A stretch of DNA of 64,000 bases, from contig JAOUNS010000002.1 of the NCBI GenBank assembly GCA_029880855.1, forward strand, positions 62,001 to 126,000, read 5' to 3'. Shown here in pieces: positions 53,236 to 63,281 of this stretch. The translations under genes were made by a program, and so were the position numbers. This DNA comes from Gammaproteobacteria bacterium (lineage in GTDB: Bacteria > Pseudomonadota > Gammaproteobacteria > UBA6429 > Thiohalophilaceae). The notes beneath the pieces were generated by a model, which saw only the letters and a list, made by a program, of their open reading frames with translations, ran no database searches and was not told the DNA's origin. Position 1 is the first letter of the stretch, and each line of letters begins with the position of its first letter.

Positions 53236-53751
53236 CTATAGTGAGCGCCAACGCCTGTTCCGGCGCGGGCTGATTTCGATGGGCTGATTGCGTAAATGGC
53301 TGTGACATAAAGCGGCAGCCAGGGCATCAGCCGCATCCGCTTGCGGATATTTATTCAAGGCCAGCATGGCTTTCACCATATGCTGAACCTGCTCCTTGCC
53401 GGCATTACCCCTACCAACAATAGCTTTTTTTATTTGGGTCGGCGTATATTCATGAACCGGCAAATTGCGAATCGCCACTGCACTCAGGGCGGCACCACGT
53501 GCCTGCCCCAGTTTCAGCGCTGAATCCGCATTGCGATACATAAAGATATTTTCGATGGCCACCTCGGCGGGTTGGAACTCATCAAGGATTTGGCTGATCC
53601 CTTCATGGATATGTTTGAGACGCCCGGCAAGGTTTTCACCTTCGGTACGGATGCAACCGGTGCTGATGCAAATAGAGCGATTTCCTGCCACTTCTATCAG
53701 CCCAAAACCGGTCAAACGTGAACCAGGATCAATACCAAGAATACGGATCAT
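53236..53751 (-). CDS. ruvC: Holliday junction resolvase RuvC
   Basis: Dimeric endonuclease that resolves junctions. 171 residues, RNase H-like fold. Catalytic acids: Asp7 (ILGIDPGSRLTGFG), Glu in VAIENIFMYRNADSALKLGQARG and the C-terminal Asp pair in ADAADALAAALCH. It heads the ruvCAB string, 72 bases after yebC. Confidence 0.97.
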   Translation of the reverse strand: MIRILGIDPGSRLTGFGLIEVAGNRSICISTGCIRTEGENLAGRLKHIHEGISQILDEFQPAEVAIENIFMYRNADSALKLGQARGAALSAVAIRNLPVHEYTPTQIKKAIVGRGNAGKEQVQHMVKAMLALNKYPQADAADALAAALCHSHLRNQPIEISPRRNRRWRSL

Positions 53752-53823
53752 GGTTCAGGAAGATACCGGATCAGGGGGAAGCAAGAAAGGGGGCCGGGGG
53801 CTATTTTGGTAAAGAGTTGGTTA

Positions 53824-54570
53824 CTAATCCAGTTTGGCCATGACTTCGTCGGAAAAATCCGCATTGGTGTAGACCTGCTGCACATCGTCCAGATCATCCA
53901 GCATATCCACCAGCTTCATGATTTTTTCCGCATCTTCCATCTCCAGGGCCACTTCGATTGCCGCCTGCATGGTCAGATCGGCATGTTCCGGCGCCAATCC
54001 CGCCGCCAGCATGGCTTCCCGTACCCGGTGGAAATCCTCGACCGAGGTTGTCACCTCAATGCTGTTATCATCATTGCTGATCACATCCTCTGCCCCGGCC
54101 TCCAGTGCCGCTTCGATGATCTTTTCCTCATCACTGCCCGGCGGATAGGTCAACAAGCCCTGTTTGGTGAATAAATAGGCCACTGAGCCGTCTGTACCCA
54201 GGTTACCGCCGCATTTGGTAAAGGCGTGGCGCACATCGGCCACCGTACGATTGCGATTGTCCGTCAGGCAATCCACCATGATGGCCACCCCGCCGGGGCC
54301 ATAACCTTCATAGCGAACTTCAGCATAGTTATCGGCATCCATGTCACCGCTGCCCCGCTTGACAGCCCGTTCTATTGTATCGCGGGTCATATTCGCGGTC
54401 AGGGCCTTGGCGATGGCATCCCGCAAACGCGGGTTGGAATCCACGTCTCCGCCACCTGTGCGGGCAGAAACGGTGATTTCACGAATAAGTTTGGTAAACA
54501 GCTTACCGCGCCGGGCATCCTGGGCCGCCTTGCGGTGCCGGATATTGGCCCATTTACTGTGTCCTGCCAT
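53824..54570 (-). CDS. yebC: YebC/PmpR family regulator
   Basis: 248 residues, three-domain fold. [31 protein letters not shown] is the universal N-terminus; [16 protein letters not shown] and [23 protein letters not shown] follow. Bacterial members act as DNA-binding regulators, and recent work on the family also links it to relief of ribosome stalling. yebC upstream of ruvC is a common order. Confidence 0.96.
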   Translation of the reverse strand: MAGHSKWANIRHRKAAQDARRGKLFTKLIREITVSARTGGGDVDSNPRLRDAIAKALTANMTRDTIERAVKRGSGDMDADNYAEVRYEGYGPGGVAIMVDCLTDNRNRTVADVRHAFTKCGGNLGTDGSVAYLFTKQGLLTYPPGSDEEKIIEAALEAGAEDVISNDDNSIEVTTSVEDFHRVREAMLAAGLAPEHADLTMQAAIEVALEMEDAEKIMKLVDMLDDLDDVQQVYTNADFSDEVMAKLD

Positions 54571-54679
54571 CTCCTACCTCAAATGAGTGCCTGACTGTTG
54601 AACGAAGGGTGTTGATTCTAACATTGCCATGGCCGGTCACCAAAGGACTGCGGGCAACGCTGCGGGGGTCAGTCGGTTG

Positions 54680-55033
54680 TTAATTGTCCGGCAGGAAAAT
54701 AGCCGTCTGTTCATGATCAGGAGCCTGACCGGTATCAAAAGTGAACTGGTGCTTGCCGATCTGGATGAGGTCACCGTTCTTCAGCATTATTTTGGTAACA
54801 TCCCGGCCATTGACCCGCGTGCCATTGGTACTGCCCGCATCTTCCAGATAGACATCCTGATGTCCGTCCAGATATTCGTTCTCAACCAGCCGCAGCCGGG
54901 CGTGATATCCGCTGACAGCCGCATCATCCACCTGGATGTCGTTATCCGGTTTTCTGCCGATAGTGGTCTCCGGTTTTTCCAGGTGAAAGGATTTTATGAC
55001 TATACCTTCATGTTTTAATTGTAAACGTAACAT
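54680..55033 (-). CDS. Single FHA-domain protein
   Basis: 117 residues, almost entirely one forkhead-associated domain: TTIGRKPDNDIQVDDAAVSGYHARL (Arg and the Ser/His of the phosphothreonine pocket) and EDAGSTNGTRVNGRDV. A short C-terminal tail follows (TGQAPDHEQTAIFLPDN) with a Thr that resembles the phospho-target tails of related FHA proteins (DHEQTA here, DFERTV in the neighbour), so the tail may itself be phosphorylated. Cytoplasmic, no membrane segment. It lies last in a kinase-phosphatase-FHA-FHA string and probably reads Thr phosphorylation by the kinase at 56576 (inference). Confidence 0.88.
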   Translation of the reverse strand: MLRLQLKHEGIVIKSFHLEKPETTIGRKPDNDIQVDDAAVSGYHARLRLVENEYLDGHQDVYLEDAGSTNGTRVNGRDVTKIMLKNGDLIQIGKHQFTFDTGQAPDHEQTAIFLPDN

Positions 55034-55079
55034 GCCTTGCTCTGATCTAAATTGGTTTGATGTGAATTTCAGCCTGTCT

Positions 55080-55718
55080 TCAGGCTAATGAAAATTGCAG
55101 TACTGTGCCGCCGACTTCAATCATGTCGCCCGACTTCAGCGGCAGACTCTCCATGCCGATGGGATTATCGTTCAGTCTGGCCGGTTGACTTTTGTTACCA
55201 ACCCCCGGCATGGGCATGATAAAAAAGTTGCCGCCACGACGCGCAATGACCGCGACCTGATCGGAACTGCCCACCTTGGTGTAGGACTTGTCCAGCTTGA
55301 TCACTTCACCGGATTTTGGGCCATTAATCACAGTAACCGAGGCTGTGCTCGACACAGCAGGCTTGCCGCCGGCGGCGACAACATTACCGGCAACCGCCGC
55401 CGGAATCACCACGGTTCGCTCGAAATCCTGGGACTTGTCATCCACAAACTTAAATTCGTGCCGGCCAATCCGGACAACATCGCCATGATTAAGCTGGCGC
55501 CGGGTGACCTTTTTGCCGTTAAGCAGAACACCATTGGTACTGTTGCGGTCTTCCACATAGACATTTTGCAGAACAAGAAACACCGCATGTTCGCCACTCA
55601 CCGTGGGATCATCCATCTGAATATCATTATGCGGCTTGCGACCAACCGAGATGCGCTCTTTATCGAGGGGATATTCCCTGATTACCGCGCCATCATGGGT
55701 CAAAACCAGCTTCGCCAT
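55080..55718 (-). CDS. FHA-domain protein with a second, degenerate FHA domain
   Basis: 212 residues. FHA 1 (about 1-92) is complete: ISVGRKPHNDIQMDDPTVSGEHAVF and EDRNSTNGVLLNGKKV. A linker follows with DFERTVVIPAA, a possible phospho-Thr site, and a Ala/Gly-rich stretch. The second domain (about 125-212) has the FHA-like beta pattern GPKSGEVIKLDKSYTKVGSSDQVAVIARRGGNF cut short of the Ser-His and STNG residues (PARLNDNPIG stands in place of STNG), so it likely does not bind phosphothreonine. Encoded six bases after the PP2C gene. Confidence 0.88.
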   Translation of the reverse strand: MAKLVLTHDGAVIREYPLDKERISVGRKPHNDIQMDDPTVSGEHAVFLVLQNVYVEDRNSTNGVLLNGKKVTRRQLNHGDVVRIGRHEFKFVDDKSQDFERTVVIPAAVAGNVVAAGGKPAVSSTASVTVINGPKSGEVIKLDKSYTKVGSSDQVAVIARRGGNFFIMPMPGVGNKSQPARLNDNPIGMESLPLKSGDMIEVGGTVLQFSLA

Positions 55719-55724
55719 GTTTGT

Positions 55725-56546
55725 TTATTCCCCTCTGTCAATTTCCAGGGTCGTTGAGTCATCAATGACGGTATCTTCTGTATAGGCCCGATAGACTGCC
55801 GCCAGGATCACGGAAATATTATCTGAGCCGCCCTTTTCATTGGCCAGATCGACCAGATTGCGGGCGGCGGTTTCGATATCACCGGAATGTTTGAATAAAA
55901 TTAAGGCAATATCCTGATCTGAAATCATATCGGACAACCCATCAGAGCATAGCAAATAAATGTCACCGATTTGTGTACTGTCCTCGCAAATATCGACCTC
56001 GACAGCTTCACCAATTCCAAGGGCCCGGGTAATGAGGTTTCGACTGGTTGATAACTGGGCTTCTTCCTGACTTAAATAGCCGTTATCGATCATCTCCTGT
56101 ACCAAAGAATGGTCCGAAGTCACCTGCTGCAGTTCATTACCGCGATAGCGATAGATGCGCGAGTCACCTACGTGGGCAAAAATGACGCTGTGGTTGATAA
56201 ACAGGGTTGCGACCAGGGTGGTGCCCATGCCGGCACACTCGGGACGCTCATGGGACTGTTCATGGATTTCCTGATTGGCGAAGTCCACGGCGTCGCGCAG
56301 GGCATCACCAAACTGCACGATCCCGGAGGCAACTATCTCCGGTGTCACCACCTCGGCCAGTGAAGTCCGCACGGAATCCACCGCCAGGGCACTGGCCACC
56401 TCACCGGCGTTATGTCCGCCCATACCATCAGCCAGCAAGGCCAGCCCGGTTCGGCTGTCCCAGGCAATGGCATCTTCATTATGCTCCCGATTCCGCCCCA
56501 CATCGGTTACACCATGGATAACAAGTTTTAACCCTTCACTAATCAC
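55725..56546 (-). CDS. PP2C-family Ser/Thr protein phosphatase
   Basis: 273 residues, soluble. Metal-binding motifs: DVGRNREHNEDAIAW, LLADGMGGHNAGEVAS, HVGDSRIYRYR, LLCSDGLSDMI and GGSDNISVIL. This is the Stp/PppA type that reverses Hanks-kinase phosphorylation. It starts at GTG 56546 with a weak Shine-Dalgarno; the kinase stop is 29 bases upstream. Pairing with the kinase and FHA genes makes it the off switch of the cassette. Confidence 0.93.
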   Translation of the reverse strand: MISEGLKLVIHGVTDVGRNREHNEDAIAWDSRTGLALLADGMGGHNAGEVASALAVDSVRTSLAEVVTPEIVASGIVQFGDALRDAVDFANQEIHEQSHERPECAGMGTTLVATLFINHSVIFAHVGDSRIYRYRGNELQQVTSDHSLVQEMIDNGYLSQEEAQLSTSRNLITRALGIGEAVEVDICEDSTQIGDIYLLCSDGLSDMISDQDIALILFKHSGDIETAARNLVDLANEKGGSDNISVILAAVYRAYTEDTVIDDSTTLEIDRGE

Positions 56547-56575
56547 GACGACAATATCTCATTTGCTTATAATTG

Positions 56576-59086
56576 TTATAGCCGCTCCAGGCATCTTTGT
56601 AAGGCTTGCTCAAATTTTTCGCCTGACTGGAAACGCTTATCAATTTCCTTGTGCAGGGCCTTGTTGACGATCTTGCTGATACAAGCCGGCAGATCAGGCC
56701 TGAACATCCTGACATCAGGATGCTTTTCGTTGGCAATCTTGTACATCAGGCTTGCCAGTGATTCACCGATAAACGGCAACTCCCCGGTCAACAACTGGTA
56801 GAGAGTTACCCCAAGGGAAAACAGATCTGAACGACCATCCACTTTCTTGCCCGCCAATTGCTCCGGCGACATGTAGGATGGACTGCCCAGAATTGTACCG
56901 GTCTTGGTCTTGCTGGCATCCGTGACACAAGCCACACCAAAATCCGTCACTTTCAGCGTACCGCTTTCACTGTCATAGATAATATTTGCAGGTTTGATGT
57001 CCCGGTGGACAACATTTTGCTGGTGCGCATACGTCAATGCCCCGGCAACTTTCATGATCAGTTCGAATACCGTTTCAGCAGGGAGTAACTCACCCGGCTT
57101 GCAATAGGCCAGCAGGTTATCACCTTTCAGGTAATCCATGGCGATATAGGATAAATCCTGGTCTTCACCCACATCATAGATCGTCACAATATTCGGATGA
57201 TTGAGTCGACCGGCGGTTTCCGCTTCACGGAAAAATCGCCGCTTCACCTCATCCAGCTGTTCGCCTTCAAATTCCTGGGACAACACCATGGTCTTGATGG
57301 CGACTGTTCGGCCAATCTTGGGATCATGGCCCAAATAAACCATGCCCATCGCGCCACGGCCCAGTTCTCGATCAATTTGATACCGCCCGAGCATGGGCTT
57401 CTGCACGCCGGGATTACTCAGGATCAACGTACCACTGCCGGTAGCGGCGGCACCGCTGCCCAGCACCAGCACGTCGGTCATTTCCTGGTTGCGGTGGATA
57501 CGTTCATTGGCATCACTGTATTTTGGATCATGCTCCTGGATATACTTAAAAACTGTGATGGCCTTGTTAAACTGGCGTTTTCGCTCGTAATCCAGCCCCA
57601 GATTGTAGAGCGTATCCAGCAGTGACTTGTCGACCGAACAGCGCCGATAGTGCTCAAAGGCCTGGTCCAGTTGCCCCTGCGCCTGACAGGTTTGGCCGAT
57701 GGTTCTGTTTGCCAGTGACAACTCAGCCTTGATCCCGCCGATACGTTCTTCAAACAGATGCTTCGCCCCCAACAGGAGATGGCCGACCAGCAGGGTCATC
57801 ACCGGCAGCATCATGGGCAGCCAGGTCGCCTTGGCGATCATGGCAAAAAAATTCACGTTAACCAATACGACCAGTAACAAGACACTCATGGCCAGACCGG
57901 TACCGACTCTGAAATTGGGCAGAACAAACACCAGATAAAGACCGATGACCAGAATAATGAGGACCTTTAACGGCTCCACCCATTCCGGGATGATGTAGAG
58001 ATCACCGTTTAACAAACTGGAAATCTGGTGGGCGGACGCCACCACCGGTGCAATGGAATCGCCCATTGGGGTGGAGAAAAGATTGACCTGCTGTTTTGCG
58101 GTTAACCCAACCAGAACCAGTTTGTTTTTGAATACTGCCGCGTTCACCTGCTTGTTCAGGACATCAAGGATAGAGATTACCTGGAAGGGTGGCTGGTTAT
58201 TTTTCGCCGGATAGAAAACCGGATAGATATTGAATTTATTATCTGTCTCCAGATGGAAACCTTTGACGAAGATATCGTCTTTTAAATCCAGCTTGATGTT
58301 GCGCGTACTCAGATCCTTGCTCCTGACCGCCATCATCAGGGCAAACGAAGGTAAATAAAGATCACCATAACGAATCACCAACGGTTCCTTGCGCGCGCTG
58401 GCCCCCTTGGTAACATCCAGTCGAATATGGCCAAGTGCCCCGGCATATTTACCCAATTCATCAATGGGGGGAAAGAGCAGCCCCGCCACCGGCACCGGCT
58501 CAGTCGAAAACAAGCCCTTCCCGTCACTTTGTCCCTTCACATCTTTAATACCGTAGCGCAACACTTCTTCCGGAAGGCTGGAGAGATTCTGCTGGTTCAC
58601 GGTACCGGCCGGATGATACGGCACGGCCATCACGACCTTGCCGGCACCCTGCAAACTGTTGGCAAAAGCCTGGTCGGTTTTCAGCGCAATCTCGACCTGT
58701 TCGATTAATTCACTGGTCTTGCCGCGCCGGGAACCCAGCATGGCTTTTATCTGGGTAAAGGATTCAAGACTGTTGCTGCTGCCTTGCCGTGAATCGAAAG
58801 GCAAGGCATAACCGATGACTCGCGGCCGTCCGGCAACGATCTCGCTGGTCAGCCGGGCCATAATATCGCGAGGCCAGGGCCAACTGCCCCTTTCCTGCAA
58901 GGCGGCATCATCGATGGCGACAATCACGATATTTTGATTGGCGGTCCGGACAGGGGAAAGGCGCACACCCATGTCATAGGCGAATTGATCCGGGCCGGGG
59001 ATGCTGTTTGTTGCGCTCATGACGACAAAAAACAGGACCACCACCAGTCCGATAAACCAATCTTTTTGCAAATAAGAAAATTTCAC
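56576..59086 (-). CDS. CHASE2-TPR serine/threonine protein kinase
   Basis: 836 residues from GTG 59086. Architecture: one N-terminal membrane helix (about 10-28), an extracytoplasmic CHASE2 sensor (about 30-360; IVIVAIDDAALQERGSWPWPRDIMARL), three closely spaced membrane helices (about 365-440), TPR-like repeats (about 455-530; TLYNLGLDYERKRQFNKAI), and a Hanks-type kinase (about 568-836) with glycine loop LGRGAMGMVYLG, Lys598, catalytic HRD with Asp696 and DFG with Asp715. All catalytic residues are intact. The kinase is at the C-terminus, opposite to PknB-type layout. First gene of the cassette; signal unknown. Confidence 0.92.
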   Translation of the reverse strand: MKFSYLQKDWFIGLVVVLFFVVMSATNSIPGPDQFAYDMGVRLSPVRTANQNIVIVAIDDAALQERGSWPWPRDIMARLTSEIVAGRPRVIGYALPFDSRQGSSNSLESFTQIKAMLGSRRGKTSELIEQVEIALKTDQAFANSLQGAGKVVMAVPYHPAGTVNQQNLSSLPEEVLRYGIKDVKGQSDGKGLFSTEPVPVAGLLFPPIDELGKYAGALGHIRLDVTKGASARKEPLVIRYGDLYLPSFALMMAVRSKDLSTRNIKLDLKDDIFVKGFHLETDNKFNIYPVFYPAKNNQPPFQVISILDVLNKQVNAAVFKNKLVLVGLTAKQQVNLFSTPMGDSIAPVVASAHQISSLLNGDLYIIPEWVEPLKVLIILVIGLYLVFVLPNFRVGTGLAMSVLLLVVLVNVNFFAMIAKATWLPMMLPVMTLLVGHLLLGAKHLFEERIGGIKAELSLANRTIGQTCQAQGQLDQAFEHYRRCSVDKSLLDTLYNLGLDYERKRQFNKAITVFKYIQEHDPKYSDANERIHRNQEMTDVLVLGSGAAATGSGTLILSNPGVQKPMLGRYQIDRELGRGAMGMVYLGHDPKIGRTVAIKTMVLSQEFEGEQLDEVKRRFFREAETAGRLNHPNIVTIYDVGEDQDLSYIAMDYLKGDNLLAYCKPGELLPAETVFELIMKVAGALTYAHQQNVVHRDIKPANIIYDSESGTLKVTDFGVACVTDASKTKTGTILGSPSYMSPEQLAGKKVDGRSDLFSLGVTLYQLLTGELPFIGESLASLMYKIANEKHPDVRMFRPDLPACISKIVNKALHKEIDKRFQSGEKFEQALQRCLERL

Positions 59087-59303
59087 GCCGTGTTTTTATT
59101 CCAGTAATCCGGGACAGCCCTGCAACACCGCCCGAGCCGGTTCTTGTTCGCCGGCTTTAACCTGCCATGTTAAACCGCACCGAAGTACCGGGCAATGCTG
59201 ATTTCCTCACCAGAAGTGAACAGCCCGGACCTATATCGACTTCTATAATATAGGACATAAATCCGGGCGTTATTTCTATAGCGAAATCAGGGTTAATTTG
59301 GGG

Positions 59304-61115
59304 CTATTTGTCGCTATTTTCGGGAATAGTTTGGTTTGAGGTGGTTTTCCCCGAATTGCGCAGGCGGATATGCAGCTCACGCAGTTGCTTTTCGCTGACC
59401 GGTGAAGGTGCCTGGGTGAGCAGGCAGCCGGCGGTCTGGGTCTTGGGGAAAGCCATCACATCACGAATGGATTGCGCACCGGTCATCAGCATGACCAAAC
59501 GATCCAGACCAAAGGCGATACCACCGTGGGGAGGGCAACCATACTTGAGAGCATCCAGCAGGAAGCCAAACTTGTCGCGGGCTTCTTCATCATTGATGCC
59601 CAGATGTTCCAGCACCTTCTTCTGGATGTGGGGACGATAGATACGCATGGAACCACCACCCACTTCGGTCCCGTTCAGAACCAGGTCATAGGCGCGTGAA
59701 TAACAGGCACCGGGATCAGATTCCAGCAACGCCAGGTGTTCTTCTTTCGGCGAAGTAAAGGGATGATGCAGGGCCACCCAGCGTTTTTCGCCTTCGTCCC
59801 ATTCGAACATCGGAAAATCCACCACCCAAAGCGGTTTCCAGCCCCGCTCCACCAGACCCTTGTCATGGCCCAGCTTGACGCGCAATGCGCCCAGGGCTTC
59901 GTTGACGATTCGGGTTTTGTCGGCGCCGAAGAAGATCAGATCGCCGTCCTGTGCACCGGTGCGCTGCATGATGGCGTCAATTGAGGCATCGGGTAAAAAC
60001 TTCAGAATCGGCGATTGCAGACCTTCACGCTTTTTCGCCCATTCATTGACCTTGATATAGGCCAGGCCCTTTGCGCCATAAATACCGACATATTTGGTGT
60101 AGTCGTCGATCTCCTTGCGGGTTAATTCATTACCGTTGGGAATCCTGAGGGCGGCAACCCGACCCTGGGGATCTTTGGCCGGACCACTGAAGACCTTGAA
60201 GTCCACGTCGGTCATGACATCGCCCACATCCACCAGCTCCAGCGGAATCCGTAAATCAGGCTTATCGGAGCCGTAACGTTGCATGGCCTCGTCGTAACTC
60301 ATACGCGGGAAGGGATCATGCAGCGGCTCTTCCAGGGCCTGGGCAAATACCTTGCGGATCATCTCTTCCATCATGCGCATGATCTCTTCTTCATCAATGA
60401 AGGAGGTTTCGATATCCAGCTGGGTGAATTCCGGCTGGCGGTCGGCACGCAGGTCTTCATCACGGAAGCAACGCACAACCTGAAAGTACCTGTCCACGCC
60501 GGAGACCATCAACAACTGTTTGAATAACTGGGGAGATTGGGGCAGAGCGAAAAATGAACCGTCATGGGTACGGCTGGGCACCAGATAGTCACGCGCACCT
60601 TCCGGTGTGGCGCGGGTCAACATGGGGGTTTCCACTTCGATAAAACCGTGCTCTTCCAGAAAATGACGCAACATGTTGGTAATTCTGGAACGCAATTGTA
60701 ACCGCTCCAGCATCTCGGGACGGCGCAGGTCCAGATAACGATAACGCAGGCGCAATTCCTCGGAAACCGTGTCATCGTCCAGCACAAACGGCGGTGTTTC
60801 GGCCGGATTCACGATCTCCAGCTCCAGCCCCAGTACTTCGATCATCCCGGTAGGCAGGTTGGGATTGGTGGTTCCTTGCGGGCGCTGACGCACCTTGCCG
60901 CGGACCTTGAGGACGAATTCATTGCGCACCTGCTCAGCCAGACGAAAAATCTCCGGCTTGTCCGGGTCATAGACCACCTGCAACATACCGCTGCGGTCTC
61001 GCAAGTCGATAAAAATCACACCGCCATGGTCTCGACGACGATGGACCCAGCCATAGACAACGACCTCCCGGTCGATATGAGCTTCATTGACCTGGCCGCA
61101 GTAATCGGTACGCAT
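59304..61115 (-). CDS. aspS: Aspartyl-tRNA synthetase
   Basis: Class II synthetase, 603 residues with the bacterial GAD insertion. OB anticodon domain ([22 protein letters not shown]), motif 1 ([22 protein letters not shown]), [14 protein letters not shown], motif 2 [18 protein letters not shown], and motif 3 [16 protein letters not shown]. Whether it is Asp-specific or also charges tRNA-Asn cannot be decided here without knowing whether gatCAB or asnS is in the genome. Follows fmdB-type gene by 132 bases. Confidence 0.97.
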   Translation of the reverse strand: MRTDYCGQVNEAHIDREVVVYGWVHRRRDHGGVIFIDLRDRSGMLQVVYDPDKPEIFRLAEQVRNEFVLKVRGKVRQRPQGTTNPNLPTGMIEVLGLELEIVNPAETPPFVLDDDTVSEELRLRYRYLDLRRPEMLERLQLRSRITNMLRHFLEEHGFIEVETPMLTRATPEGARDYLVPSRTHDGSFFALPQSPQLFKQLLMVSGVDRYFQVVRCFRDEDLRADRQPEFTQLDIETSFIDEEEIMRMMEEMIRKVFAQALEEPLHDPFPRMSYDEAMQRYGSDKPDLRIPLELVDVGDVMTDVDFKVFSGPAKDPQGRVAALRIPNGNELTRKEIDDYTKYVGIYGAKGLAYIKVNEWAKKREGLQSPILKFLPDASIDAIMQRTGAQDGDLIFFGADKTRIVNEALGALRVKLGHDKGLVERGWKPLWVVDFPMFEWDEGEKRWVALHHPFTSPKEEHLALLESDPGACYSRAYDLVLNGTEVGGGSMRIYRPHIQKKVLEHLGINDEEARDKFGFLLDALKYGCPPHGGIAFGLDRLVMLMTGAQSIRDVMAFPKTQTAGCLLTQAPSPVSEKQLRELHIRLRNSGKTTSNQTIPENSDK

Positions 61116-61247
61116 AGAATAAACCTGCCATAATTCCTGAAAATGAGGCGGGAATGTTACGGATTGCGGGGGGTCTGTGCAAGGTTACACCGCAAAATTA
61201 CAGCCCTGAATCGCTGTTTTGCCCCAGGGTCGGGGATAAGTCGGGAA

Positions 61248-61493
61248 TCAGGTATCGGATTTGGATTTATTACTGCCGCTGTCAGCGCTGCCGGCAATGT
61301 TCTTTTTGTCGCCTTTCTTGAAATCGGTCTCATACCAGCCGCCCCCTTTCAGGCGAAAACCCGCAGCAGAGATCATTTTCTGTAAATCAGCTTTGCCGCA
61401 CTCGGGACAGTCGGTCAACGGAGCATCACTGATCTTCTGGATCGCCTCCATGTTGTGCCCACAGGACTTGCACTCATATTCATAGATCGGCAT
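61248..61493 (-). CDS. FmdB-type zinc-ribbon protein
   Basis: 81 residues from ATG 61493 (GGAG upstream); the long frame to 61754 overlaps a divergent gene and is not real. MPIYEYECKSCGHNMEAIQKISDAPLTDCPECGKADLQKMIS gives a C4 zinc ribbon; the tail is Gly, Ser and Lys-rich. FmdB relatives are named after a formamidase regulator but their function is mostly unknown. Location directly before aspS is common in gammaproteobacteria. Confidence 0.93.
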   Translation of the reverse strand: MPIYEYECKSCGHNMEAIQKISDAPLTDCPECGKADLQKMISAAGFRLKGGGWYETDFKKGDKKNIAGSADSGSNKSKSDT

Positions 61494-61717
61494 GACATTA
61501 CTCCACTCAAACTCGGTTTGCCGTTTCGGTTTCGAGCGGCGATTATAGCCACTCTGCAAACCTGATTCACCCTCCCGATATGGGGTAGATACAGGGTATT
61601 GCAAGCTTTTACGGTCAGTGAGATCGGCCGGCCCGGCCGGAAGCTGTTCCCGAGCCGACAATGCTATAGTTAAGTAATACCCCCTGCCCCGGTTACTGAC
61701 AAAACAAGAGTCATTCC

Positions 61718-63277
61718 ATGCCCAAACATACCAAGCAGACCACCAATGGAGCACAACTCAAACTACGCCGGGTAGCTATCGACACCTACCATGAAAACGT
61801 GGCATTTCTGAACCGAAATTGTGAGCTGTACCGGGCGGAAGGTTTTCAGGCCTTGAGCAAAGTGGCGGTGATGGCCAACGGCAAGCGGATCATCGCCGTG
61901 CTGAACATCGTTGATGACGACCATATCGTGCCTCCACAGGAAGTGGGTCTGGCGGAACAGGCCTTTGATCAACTGGGTTTGCCGGAGGGCGGGCTGGTCC
62001 ATATCGCCCATGCCGAACCGCCTGCCTCCATGGAGGCAGTGCGACGCAAGATCGCCGGTGAACGGCTGGAACTGGACGACTTTCGCGAGATCACCCAGGA
62101 CATCATCGCCAACCGTTATTCCAAGATGGAGCTGGCGGCCTTCCTGGTCTCCTCCATGCACAGCGGTCTGGATCGGGAGGAGATATACTCCCTGACCCGC
62201 GCCATGACCGAGACCGGAGAACGACTCAACTGGGGCTCCGGTCTGGTGGTGGACAAGCACTGCATCGGCGGGATCCCCGGCAATCGCACCAGTATGCTGA
62301 TCGTACCCATCGTGGCCAGTCACGGTCTGCTCATGCCCAAAACCTCCAGTCGCGCCATTACCTCACCCGCCGGAACGGCAGATACCATGGCGATACTGGC
62401 CGAAGTGGATCTGTCTCCGGAGGCCATGCATGCGGTCGTCAGCAAGACTCACGGTTGTTTGGCCTGGGGCGGCAAGGCAAGGCTTGCCCCGGCCGATGAT
62501 ATCCTGATTTCCGTGGAACGCCCGTTGGGGATTGATTCTGAAGGCCAGATGGTCGCATCTATCCTGTCGAAGAAGATCGCCGCCGGCGCCACGCACCTGT
62601 TGATCGATATCCCGCTCGGCCCCAGCGCCAAGGTGCGCCATATTCAGCAAGCCCTCCACCTGCGGAAATTATTTGAATATATCGGTGATCGGCTCGGTTT
62701 GCGCCTCGAGGTCATGATCACCGATGGACGCCAGCCTATCGGTCGCGGTATCGGCCCCATGCTGGAGGCACACGATGTGATGCTGGTATTGGAAAACCAT
62801 CCCGAGGCCCCGGCTGACCTGCGGCAAAAGACCCTTAATCTGGCCGGACGTATCCTCGAATTCGATCCCGATGTCCGTGGCGGACAGGGCTATGCCCTGG
62901 CGCGGGATATCCTCGACTCCGGCCGCGCCAAACACAAGATGGCCGAAATTATCGAAGCCCAGGGTGGTAAACCACTGGACTTCACCCCCGCCCCCCTGCA
63001 CGAGGAAATCTGTGCGGCCAACGACGGGGTGGTTACCTCTATCGATAATTACCAGTTGGCGCGTATCGCCCGCATGGCGGGGGCGCCGATGGTGGCGCGG
63101 GCCGGTGTTGAGCTGCTGAAAAAAATCGGTGACAAGGTGGAACAGGGAGAAGGCCTGTATCGCATCTATGCCGAATATCCGGCGGATTTTTCCTTCGCAA
63201 CCAATGTCGCACGGGAAAATGCCGGCTATACCATCGGTCGTGAGCAGGACATCGTTAAACCTTATATGGAATTTTGA
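61718..63277 (+). CDS. AMP phosphorylase / thymidine phosphorylase family protein
   Basis: 519 residues. An N-terminal extension of about 85 residues (not found in E. coli DeoA) with the beta-barrel-like pattern of archaeal AMP phosphorylase ([17 protein letters not shown]), then the phosphorylase body with [27 protein letters not shown], the phosphate/nucleoside site [14 protein letters not shown] and the late [23 protein letters not shown]. The [13 protein letters not shown] motif and length fit the archaeal-type AMP phosphorylase, which releases a base from NMP to give ribose 1,5-bisphosphate, better than thymidine phosphorylase. Overlap with the next gene start is 4 bases away, so they form an operon. 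Activity is inferred from the motifs only. Confidence 0.85.
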   Translation: MPKHTKQTTNGAQLKLRRVAIDTYHENVAFLNRNCELYRAEGFQALSKVAVMANGKRIIAVLNIVDDDHIVPPQEVGLAEQAFDQLGLPEGGLVHIAHAEPPASMEAVRRKIAGERLELDDFREITQDIIANRYSKMELAAFLVSSMHSGLDREEIYSLTRAMTETGERLNWGSGLVVDKHCIGGIPGNRTSMLIVPIVASHGLLMPKTSSRAITSPAGTADTMAILAEVDLSPEAMHAVVSKTHGCLAWGGKARLAPADDILISVERPLGIDSEGQMVASILSKKIAAGATHLLIDIPLGPSAKVRHIQQALHLRKLFEYIGDRLGLRLEVMITDGRQPIGRGIGPMLEAHDVMLVLENHPEAPADLRQKTLNLAGRILEFDPDVRGGQGYALARDILDSGRAKHKMAEIIEAQGGKPLDFTPAPLHEEICAANDGVVTSIDNYQLARIARMAGAPMVARAGVELLKKIGDKVEQGEGLYRIYAEYPADFSFATNVARENAGYTIGREQDIVKPYMEF

Positions 63278-63281
63278 TCTC

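Noticed and set aside
61494-61754. N-terminal extension of the FmdB-type protein
   Set aside because: MPIYEYEC at 61493 is the universal start with GGAG upstream; the extension overlaps the divergent phosphorylase gene.
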